A DNA stretch of 64,000 bases from CAWEDP01 sp963807925. GTDB taxonomy: Bacteria > Acidobacteriota > Vicinamibacteria > Vicinamibacterales > CAVVIG01. Position 1 is the stretch's first letter; the number at the start of each line of letters is the position of its first letter. Of the stretch, positions 57,708 to 64,000 are shown one piece after another. A program made the translations under genes and the position numbers. The notes beneath the pieces were generated by a model. It saw only the letters and a list, made by a program, of their open reading frames with translations. It did no database searches and was not told the origin of the DNA. The stretch is taken from assembly GCA_963807925.1 (NCBI GenBank), contig CAWEDP010000002.1, positions 1,798,001-1,862,000 on the forward strand, given 5' to 3'.

Positions 57708-59003
57708 GTGGAGCACCATCACAACCTCGCCATCCTCGTCGGCGGCGGACCTGCGCCGGGCATCAACAGCGTCATCGGCGCCGCCACGATTCGCGCGAGG
57801 CTCGAGGACATCAACGTCCTGGGTCTGCGTGACGGGTTCTCCTGGATCATGCGGGGCGATGTCGACCACGTGATTCCGCTCGGCATCGACGGCGTCAGCC
57901 GCATCCATTTCCGCGGCGGGTCGCACATCGGCATCTCGCGGGCCAACCCCACGACCGATCCCGCGCACCTCGACAACGCCGTGCTCTCGCTGCTGCGGCT
58001 GAACGTGTCGCAGCTCATCACGATCGGCGGCGACGACACGGCGTTCTCCGCGATGAAGCTGGAACAGCGGGCCGCCGGCCGCATCCGCGTCGTCCACGTG
58101 CCGAAGACGATCGACAACGATCTGGATCTGCCGCCCTACGTCGACACGTTCGGCTTCCAGACGGCGCGCCACTACGGCGTCGACATCGTCAAGAACCTGA
58201 TGGTGGACGCCAAGACCACGTCGCGGTGGTACCTGGTGGTCGCGATGGGCCGGAAGGCCGGACACCTGGCGCTCGGCATCGGCAAGGCCGCCGGCGCGAC
58301 CTTGACGCTCATGGCCGAGGAGTTCCAGCGCCCCCTGCGGCTCCAGGCGATTACCGACACGCTCGCCGGCGCCATCATCAAGCGCCTGAGCTACGGCCGG
58401 CGCGACGGGGTCGCGATCATCGCCGAGGGCGTGGTGCTCGACATCATGCCGGACGACCTCACGGGCCTCCACGAGGTGGAGCGCGACGAGCACGGCCACC
58501 TGCGCATCGCCGAGGTCAACATCGGCGAGATTCTCAAGGCGCAGGTCATCGCGCGCCTGCGCGCGTTCGGCCTCAAGACGACGCTCGTCGCCAAGAACAT
58601 CGGCTACGAGCTGCGGTGCGCCGACCCGATTCCCTCCGACATGGAATACACGCGCGACCTCGGGTACTGCGCGGCCAAGTTCCTGCTGGCCGGCGGCAAC
58701 GCGTCGGTGATCTCGATGCAGGGCGGGCAGTTCGTGCCGATCCCGTTCTCGCACATGCTGGACGGCGACACCGGCCGGACGCGCGTGCGCATGGTCGACA
58801 CCGGGTCGACGCGCTACGCCATCGCCCGGCGCTACATGATCCGGCTGCGCCGGGACGACTTCGAGGATCCCCACGAGCTCGCGAAGCTGGCGGCGACGGC
58901 GCGGACCTCGCCGGAGGCGTTCCGGAGCGAGTTCGAGTACCTGATCGCCCAGGAACCGCCGCCGCTCATGATCGACGAGAGCGGCGAGCGCGTCTCCCGC
59001 TGA
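57708..59003 (+). CDS. 6-phosphofructokinase, probably pyrophosphate-dependent
   Basis: The 431-residue protein has GGGPAPGINSVI, the phosphate-donor loop GGDDT (107-111) and PKTIDNDLDLP (132-142). In this family an Asp at the second GGDD position and Lys in PKTIDND mark pyrophosphate-using enzymes, while ATP enzymes have GGDG and PGTIDND. It phosphorylates fructose 6-phosphate in glycolysis, reversibly with PPi. The GTG at 57708 is 6 bases after TATCAT, so the message may be leaderless. Confidence 0.92.
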   Translation: MEHHHNLAILVGGGPAPGINSVIGAATIRARLEDINVLGLRDGFSWIMRGDVDHVIPLGIDGVSRIHFRGGSHIGISRANPTTDPAHLDNAVLSLLRLNVSQLITIGGDDTAFSAMKLEQRAAGRIRVVHVPKTIDNDLDLPPYVDTFGFQTARHYGVDIVKNLMVDAKTTSRWYLVVAMGRKAGHLALGIGKAAGATLTLMAEEFQRPLRLQAITDTLAGAIIKRLSYGRRDGVAIIAEGVVLDIMPDDLTGLHEVERDEHGHLRIAEVNIGEILKAQVIARLRAFGLKTTLVAKNIGYELRCADPIPSDMEYTRDLGYCAAKFLLAGGNASVISMQGGQFVPIPFSHMLDGDTGRTRVRMVDTGSTRYAIARRYMIRLRRDDFEDPHELAKLAATARTSPEAFRSEFEYLIAQEPPPLMIDESGERVSR

Positions 59004-59075
59004 TCCGGCCGTCGGCGGGAACCTTTTTCGCTCCCAGCCGAATATGAGAGCGGGGCGTCACGAGCGCCCATCTCC

Positions 59076-59669
59076 ATGACCGACGAGGCAGGCGACGAAC
59101 TGATGGTGCGGATACGGCAGGGGGACCGTGAGGCGTTCGCCCTCCTGTACCGGCGGTACCGACCCGAGATCTACCGCTTCGCCGTGCACTTCTCGGGCTG
59201 CCCGGCCGCGGCCGAGGACGTCGTGCAGGACGTGTTCGTCGCCGTCCTCCAGGACGTGTCGCGGTATCGCGCCGAGCGCTCGGGCGTGCTGCCGTGGCTG
59301 CTCGGCATCGCGCGCAACTACGCGCGACGCAGGCGCAGCGAGCGCCCGCTGCTGCCGCTGCCGATCGACGACACGCCGTCGGCCCGTGAGCTTGCCGTGC
59401 ACGACGATCCGCTCCGCGCCATCCTCCGCGATCGCGAGGCGGCGGCGCTGCGGCGGGCGCTGCGCGACCTTCCAGCCCGGTACCGCGAAATCGTCATCCT
59501 CTGCGACGTCCAGGATCTCACCTATCTCGAAGCGGCGTCGGTGCTGGGGTGCGCCGTCGGCACCGTCCGATCGCGTTTGCATCGCGCCCGCGCGCGGCTG
59601 GCGCGCCTGGTGTCCGACGCCCGGGAACCAATCGGCTCCCGCTTGCCGGCGACGCGAGCTGTCTTATGA
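59076..59669 (+). CDS. ECF-type RNA polymerase sigma factor
   Basis: The 197-residue protein has sigma region 2 (FALLYRRYRPEIYRFAVHFSGCPAAAEDVVQDVFVAVLQD) and region 4 (LPARYREIVILCDVQDLTYLEAASVLGCAVGTVRSRLHRARARLARL), joined by a short linker, as in ECF sigma factors. It would direct RNA polymerase to a small regulon, likely including its own operon. Its stop overlaps the anti-sigma ATG by four bases. Confidence 0.95.
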   Translation: MTDEAGDELMVRIRQGDREAFALLYRRYRPEIYRFAVHFSGCPAAAEDVVQDVFVAVLQDVSRYRAERSGVLPWLLGIARNYARRRRSERPLLPLPIDDTPSARELAVHDDPLRAILRDREAAALRRALRDLPARYREIVILCDVQDLTYLEAASVLGCAVGTVRSRLHRARARLARLVSDAREPIGSRLPATRAVL

Positions 59670-60388
59670 GCTGCGACCAGTTTCGCCCCTTCATCGTCGA
59701 CGTCGCGCGAGACGCCGTCGCCGCGGCCGTCGAGGCGGACATCGAGCGGCACGTGCGCGGCTGCGCGCCGTGCCGCGCGGTGCTGGACCGCGAACGCATG
59801 CTGTCGGCCGCGCTGCGGCGGATGGCGCACGTGGAGGTCCCGCCGATCGATCCGGACCGTGAGCGCGCGCTCGTGGCGGCGTTCGACCGCGCGGTCGCGG
59901 CGCCCCACCATCGCGGGCGGCGATATCGGATCTGGGTTCCGGCAGCGGCGGCCGTGCTCGCGCTCGCGGCGGCAACCGCGTGGAGACGTCCAGCCGCCGC
60001 ACCCGATCGCGGGCCTGCGCGCGAGCGCATGGCGGCGGCAGCGCGCACCGCGCCGTCGCCCGCCGTCGTCGCGCCCGATCCGGCGCACGAGGAGGCGCCG
60101 ATTGCCGAGGCGCCGCCGCCGCGGAGGGCCGCCGGGCCGCGGCGCCCGGCGAGCCGCCCCGACGACGGCCTCGACGACGCCGTCGAGCGCGCGTCGTTCG
60201 TGACGTGGCCCGACGCGGCGGCTGGTCCGCCGCTCGAGAGCGGCACGCTCGTGCGGGTGGACCTGCCGGTGTCAATCCTGCCGGCGCTCGGCCTCTGGCC
60301 GCCGGCGTCGGCCGAATCGACCGTGCCAGTGGAGATTCTCGTCGGACAGGACGGGTTCGCCCGGGCCTTTCGACTCCTTCAGAACTAG
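59666..60388 (+). CDS. anti-sigma factor with zinc-binding motif
   Basis: The 240-residue protein has an N-terminal zinc-finger-type anti-sigma domain with HVRGCAPC (HxxxCxxC), one membrane helix (about 90-107, IWVPAAAAVLALAAATAW) and a Pro/Arg/Ala-rich periplasmic part ending PVEILVGQDGFARAFRLLQN. It should hold the preceding ECF factor at the membrane until a signal releases it. It is coupled to the sigma gene by a 4-base overlap. The signal is unknown. Confidence 0.9.
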   Translation: MSCDQFRPFIVDVARDAVAAAVEADIERHVRGCAPCRAVLDRERMLSAALRRMAHVEVPPIDPDRERALVAAFDRAVAAPHHRGRRYRIWVPAAAAVLALAAATAWRRPAAAPDRGPARERMAAAARTAPSPAVVAPDPAHEEAPIAEAPPPRRAAGPRRPASRPDDGLDDAVERASFVTWPDAAAGPPLESGTLVRVDLPVSILPALGLWPPASAESTVPVEILVGQDGFARAFRLLQN

Positions 60389-60402
60389 TTCAGGAGGGTG
60401 TC

Positions 60403-61266
60403 ATGAAGCTGGTCTGCATCACTATCGCGGCGGGTGTGGCGTTGGGCGGGGTCGCGATCCACGCGCAGCGCGGCGCGTCTCAGCCGGCCGCCCGCGTCTT
60501 CCTTCTGCCGTTCGAGTCGAAGATCGTCCGGGGGCTCCCCTACTCGGCGGAGATCCTGTCGGAATCGGTCCAGACGCTCGCGGACGGCAACCGCATCGTG
60601 CAGCGGACGACGGGGCACGTCTATCGGGACAACGAGGGGCGTATCCGGCGGGAAGAGGAGCGACCGTCGGGCGGACGCTCGATCACGATCTCCGACGTCG
60701 TCGGAGGACGGTCGTACACGCTGAACGAGGAACAGCACACCGCCGCCGAGGGACCGCTCATCGCGACCCTCAACTGGGGCTCCGGCGGGGCCGCCACGCT
60801 CGTGCTGAGCCAGCTGAACGCCTTGAAGAAGGTGCAACTCGACCTCGGAGGCGGCTTGACCGTCGAAGGCGGCGGGCGCGGTGCGCCGCCGACCGACGCC
60901 GCCGGGCAGAAGGAGCGCAAGATCGAGCAGCTGAAGGCGACCGTGGCCGGCGGCCGGGGCGTCGCCCTGCTGAATCCGAGCGAGGAAGTGGCCGAGGAAC
61001 GCCTGCAGGATCGCGTTATCGGCGGCGTTCTCGCCAGCGGAACCCGACGGACGACCACCATCCCGGCCGGCGCGATCGGCAACGAGCGGCCGATCACGGT
61101 CGTGTCGGAGGAGTGGTACTCGCCCGACCTCCAGATTCTCGTGCAAACCGAGCGGACCGATCCGCGACTGGGCCGATCGGTGTATCAGGTATCGAACATC
61201 AATCGCAACGAGCCCGACCCATCGCTCTTTCAGGTGCCGACGGATTACACCATTCGCGGCCGCTAG
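60403..61266 (+). CDS. secreted protein in ECF sigma operon, function unknown
   Basis: The 287-residue protein has a signal peptide (about 1-22, AIHAQ) and begins PFESKIVRGLPYSAEILSESVQTLADGNRIVQRTTGHVYRDNEGRIRREEE, a beta-rich block, then strands up to a C-terminal block with VYQVSNINRNEPDPSLFQVPTDYTI. I recognise no characterised member. It starts 14 bases after the anti-sigma stop with a strong AGGAGGG ribosome site, so it is probably part of the same regulon. Confidence 0.8.
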   Translation: MKLVCITIAAGVALGGVAIHAQRGASQPAARVFLLPFESKIVRGLPYSAEILSESVQTLADGNRIVQRTTGHVYRDNEGRIRREEERPSGGRSITISDVVGGRSYTLNEEQHTAAEGPLIATLNWGSGGAATLVLSQLNALKKVQLDLGGGLTVEGGGRGAPPTDAAGQKERKIEQLKATVAGGRGVALLNPSEEVAEERLQDRVIGGVLASGTRRTTTIPAGAIGNERPITVVSEEWYSPDLQILVQTERTDPRLGRSVYQVSNINRNEPDPSLFQVPTDYTIRGR

Positions 61267-61376
61267 CAGGAGCCGCGGTTCGACGGCGGGAGACGCGTTT
61301 TACGCCTTCCTTTCGTCGCGTGACGTCTCGTATGCGATGATTGCGACACGGTGCTCGATCGCACCGTCCTCAGGTG

Positions 61377-62087
61377 ATGAGATCTTCTCTGCGTGGTGCA
61401 TCGCGCGCGTTCGTGGCCGCCGTCCTCTGTCTGGCTGCCGCCGTCGCGTGGTCGCCTGACGAATCGGCCGCCGCGACGACATCGGCGCGGCGTCGCGTCC
61501 AGGTTGCCCCCGCGGCTCCGTCCGGCTTCCGCCTCGGAACCGCGGCGCGTCCCTACGGATGGTCCACCGGCATCGCCGACTTCAACAAGGACGGCACACC
61601 CGACCTCGCGATTGCAGACCGGGTCGGCCGCGCCGGCTCCTCCTACCAATATCAGCTGCAGTTCTCCGTCTCCGGGCTGACGCCGCAGGTGATCGCGATC
61701 GAATCGGAGCAGGACGCGGTGACCGTTCGCGTCTCCGACATCGATCACGACGACGATCTCGACGTCGTCGTCACCGGCGTGCTGTCGCGAGCGATCGTCG
61801 GCGTGTGGGTGAACGACGGCCACGGACGCTTCGGGCGAGGGAACCCGGGAACCGTTCCCCCGCCGGCCTCGCTGGCCGGGATCGCGGGTGACCCGTCGGC
61901 CCAACCGTTGGCCACCGCGATCGTGAAGCCGCATGACGTCGGAGCGAAGCCATCGCGGGCCAGGGCGCCGACCGCTTCAGCCGACGACCGTGTCGCATCG
62001 CAGAACTCAGTCGTCCCGCCCGGCTCCGATCCGATCTCGCGACCTGCCCGCGCACCGCCCGCCGCCCTCTTTCCCCTGATTTCCTGA
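61377..62087 (+). CDS. secreted FG-GAP/VCBS-repeat-like protein
   Basis: The 236-residue protein has a signal peptide (about 1-32) and two FG-GAP-like calcium-binding motifs, IADFNKDGTPDLAIADR and VSDIDHDDDLDVVVTG, followed by VWVNDGHGRFGRGNPGTVP. The C-terminal 80 residues are low-complexity. Only a short part of a propeller is present, so it may be a truncated or small relative of this group. I use the ATG at 61377. It starts 110 bases after the previous gene. Confidence 0.7.
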   Translation: MRSSLRGASRAFVAAVLCLAAAVAWSPDESAAATTSARRRVQVAPAAPSGFRLGTAARPYGWSTGIADFNKDGTPDLAIADRVGRAGSSYQYQLQFSVSGLTPQVIAIESEQDAVTVRVSDIDHDDDLDVVVTGVLSRAIVGVWVNDGHGRFGRGNPGTVPPPASLAGIAGDPSAQPLATAIVKPHDVGAKPSRARAPTASADDRVASQNSVVPPGSDPISRPARAPPAALFPLIS

Positions 62088-62177
62088 AAGCTCGCCCGCA
62101 CGCCTGACACCGCCGTCGACGGGAGAGGCCTGTTGGTCTGTCATCACAGGCCGTGGCGACGTGGAGTGTTCGTGTAT

Positions 62178-63461
62178 ATGCGCATTCGTGTGCTGCTGTC
62201 GTGTGCCGTGTTGTTGGTCGGGGCCCACGCCGCCGTCTCACAGGCCCAGGCCCCGCCCAGACCGTTGACGATCGCCGAGGCGGTGGACGAGGCTGTCCAG
62301 CGAAACCTGTCGCTGCTCGCGGCCAGGAGCGACCTGTCCATCGCCGATGCGGCGCTCATGACGGCGAGGCTGCGGCCCAATCCGGTGCTGTCGGGAGGCG
62401 GCGACAGCCTCGACCTGCTCGGCACCGGCTTCGACGCGGTCAACCAGGCCGGACCGCCGAACTATGCGGTTCGCCTGGACATCCCGTTCGAGCGCGGCGG
62501 CAAGCGGGCGCTGAGGGCCGAGGTCGCGGCGTCGGCGAAAGACGTCGCCACGGCCCGGTTCGCCGACGCGATCCGCCGCATGAAGCTGGACGCGACGATC
62601 GCCTGCATCGACGTCCTCGAAGCCAAGGCGCGCCTCCGCCTGGCCCAGGACAACCTGCAGGCGCTCGAGCGCCTAGTCGATCTCAACGTTCGGCGGCTCG
62701 GCAGCGGGGCGATTCCCGCCCTCGAGGTGACGCGCTCGCGCGTCGCCATGCTGCAGTACCGTGCCGGCGTCCGACGCGCGGAGCTGTCGCTGACCGAAGC
62801 GCGGCTCAGACTGCTCCCGCTCCTCGGCCGGAAGCCCGACGGAGCGGGCGTCGACATCGAGGACCACCTTGGGGTGATGCCGCTGCCGGCCCCCCTCGAT
62901 CTCGCCGGTCTGCAGCAGTCGGCGCGGGCCACCCGGCCGGACTACCAGGCGCTGCAGCGCGACCAGGCGCACAGCCTGGCGGACCTCCGCCTGCAGGTGG
63001 CGGAGGGCAAGATCGATTACACGCTGGGCGCCGAATACCGCCGCGAGCAGGGCATCAACGGGCGCGGCAACACGATGGGCCTGTTCTTCAGCGCGCCGCT
63101 TCCGATCTTCAACCGCAACCAGGGCGAGATCGCGCGGGCCGAAGCCGCCGAGGAGAAGGCGCGGCGCTCGCTCGCGGCGCTCGACACCGAACTGGCCGGC
63201 GAGGTCGCCTCCGCGTACGCCGAGTTCGAGTCCGCACGCCTGCTCCTCGCCGAGATCGAGCGCGACCTCCTGCAGCCGTCGGCCGATGCGCGCGCCCGCG
63301 TGACCTACGTGTACCAGGCCGGCGCCAGCAGTCTCCTCGACGTGCTCGATGCGCAGCGCGCCTTCAACGACACGATGGAAACCTACTACTCGGCCCAGGC
63401 GGACTATCGCCGGGCGCTCGCGAAGCTGGCCCTGACGGTCGGAAGAGACTTCGCCGAATGA
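62178..63461 (+). CDS. CzcC-type outer membrane efflux protein
   Basis: The 427-residue protein has a signal peptide (about 1-24, AAVSQAQ), a TolC-type repeat (LTIAEAVDEAVQRNLSLLAARSDLSIADAALMTARLRPNPVLSGGGD) and a later helix pair with YQAGASSLLDVLDAQRAFNDTMETYYSAQADYRRALAKL. The NPVLS block and length resemble CzcC-type channels of metal RND pumps. Its ATG is at 62178 and its stop overlaps a possible start of the adaptor gene. It is the first gene of an operon cut by the window edge. Confidence 0.88.
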   Translation: MRIRVLLSCAVLLVGAHAAVSQAQAPPRPLTIAEAVDEAVQRNLSLLAARSDLSIADAALMTARLRPNPVLSGGGDSLDLLGTGFDAVNQAGPPNYAVRLDIPFERGGKRALRAEVAASAKDVATARFADAIRRMKLDATIACIDVLEAKARLRLAQDNLQALERLVDLNVRRLGSGAIPALEVTRSRVAMLQYRAGVRRAELSLTEARLRLLPLLGRKPDGAGVDIEDHLGVMPLPAPLDLAGLQQSARATRPDYQALQRDQAHSLADLRLQVAEGKIDYTLGAEYRREQGINGRGNTMGLFFSAPLPIFNRNQGEIARAEAAEEKARRSLAALDTELAGEVASAYAEFESARLLLAEIERDLLQPSADARARVTYVYQAGASSLLDVLDAQRAFNDTMETYYSAQADYRRALAKLALTVGRDFAE

Positions 63462-63481
63462 GGTCGGATGGAGGATGCACC

Positions 63482-64000
63482 TTGAAACGGAGAATCGGCA
63501 GATCCGCCGCGTCGCGGCTCATCGGCTCCCTGACGCTGTCGTGCCTCGGGCTGGCCGCGATCGCGTGCGGCAGCGGCACCAGCGCCGCCGATCGCGGGTC
63601 GGCGGCTCAGCCGCCGGATACGGCCGCATCCGACGCGCCGCGGTCGGCGCGCACGGTGCGGCTCGACACGTCCCAAACGAGGCAGATCCACATCGAGACG
63701 GTCTCTCCCGGCGCGCCCGCCCAGGCGATTCACGCGACCGGCACGGTGGAGTTCAATGGCGATCGGCTGGCGCGAATCCTGCCCCCGGTGTCCGGTCAGG
63801 TTCAGGAACTGACGGTCAACATCGGCGACACCGTCCGCAAGGGTGACGTGCTGTTCGTCTTGAGCAGCCGCGAGGTCGCCGCCGCGATTGCCGACCACGT
63901 AGCGGCCCACAGGGATGCGGATCTCGCGCAGAAGACCTACGCCATGACCCAGGACCTCTTCGAGCACGAAGCCGCCTCGCGGATCTCGCTGCAGCAGGCG
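63482..64000 (+). CDS. CzcB-like membrane fusion lipoprotein, partial at right edge
   Basis: At least 173 residues are visible. From the TTG at 63482, preceded by GGAGGATGCACC, it starts with a lipoprotein signal (LTLSCLGLAAIAC|GSG, lipid-bound Cys) and a low-complexity linker. It then shows RLARILPPVSGQVQELTVNIGDTVRKGDVLFVLSSREV, the lipoyl half of HlyD/CzcB adaptors, and the start of the helical hairpin (AHRDADLAQKTYAMTQDLFEHEAASRIS). An ATG at 63458 overlapping the CzcC stop is in frame but less convincing. It would link an RND pump to the preceding channel. Confidence 0.88.
   Translation, partial: MKRRIGRSAASRLIGSLTLSCLGLAAIACGSGTSAADRGSAAQPPDTAASDAPRSARTVRLDTSQTRQIHIETVSPGAPAQAIHATGTVEFNGDRLARILPPVSGQVQELTVNIGDTVRKGDVLFVLSSREVAAAIADHVAAHRDADLAQKTYAMTQDLFEHEAASRISLQQA

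Overview
The window is high-GC bacterial DNA, densely packed with about 60 genes on both strands. Many gene pairs overlap by four bases (ATGA) or one base (TGATG). The gene families and the GTAG-headed palindrome that recurs between genes (core GTCCGGCTTCAGCCGGAC) suggest a Gram-negative Acidobacteriota, probably class Vicinamibacteria. That placement is inference from gene content; no rRNA is present to confirm it. I saw no tRNA, rRNA, CRISPR array or prophage.

Layout. 1-4800: two inverted copies of one IS4-family insertion sequence, the left one cut by the window edge, enclose a DUF255 thioredoxin-fold protein, its small partner and a PfpI/DJ-1 protein. Both copies sit inside the palindromic repeat. 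4800-9640: a secreted protein, a cytochrome c/copper-monooxygenase-like protein and a bifunctional aspartokinase-homoserine dehydrogenase with an apparent frameshift. 9700-13400: a four-gene minor type IV pilin operon. 13700-20750: a B12-type radical SAM protein, a sulfatase-modifying-factor fusion, a TolB-like propeller protein, an M28 peptidase with a palindromic repeat read in frame near its signal peptide, and a secreted unknown. 20700-25000: SYLF, ParB-like, DinB, proline dehydrogenase and SDR genes.

25000-29550: an OmpR-type response regulator, a histidine kinase and an HtrA/Deg protease form an envelope-stress block, preceded by a tandem palindrome array, a broken small frame and a winged-helix-like protein. 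29700-34000: a tolC-emrA-emrB efflux operon. 34000-40900: lytic transglycosylase, Zn-ribbon thioredoxin, chlorite-dismutase-like protein, GNAT, 7Fe ferredoxin, exonuclease III, lysC, pepT and a DUF6496 protein. 41100-43600: a secreted protein ending in LPRTA plus a membrane segment, a VWA protein and a class D-like sortase, which together look like a Gram-negative sortase module. 43700-57600: outer-membrane barrel, lepB, PilZ protein, purA/hutH, an ATPase, an RNase III with an extra N-terminal domain, a SpoIIE-type phosphatase, a Cys/Met-metabolism enzyme, DedA, cutA, ftsB and glnK-amtB. 57700-64000: a PPi-type phosphofructokinase, an ECF sigma/anti-sigma operon with a secreted product, an FG-GAP-like protein, and the start of a CzcCB-type efflux operon that runs off the right edge.

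Three themes cut across the window. The palindromic repeat is a landing site for the IS and appears inside one coding sequence. A module resembling a sortase and its substrate lies in a presumed diderm. Many genes have a -10-like hexamer 5-9 bases before the start codon and no ribosome site, and three divergent pairs share one overlapping -10 region, which points to frequent leaderless transcription.
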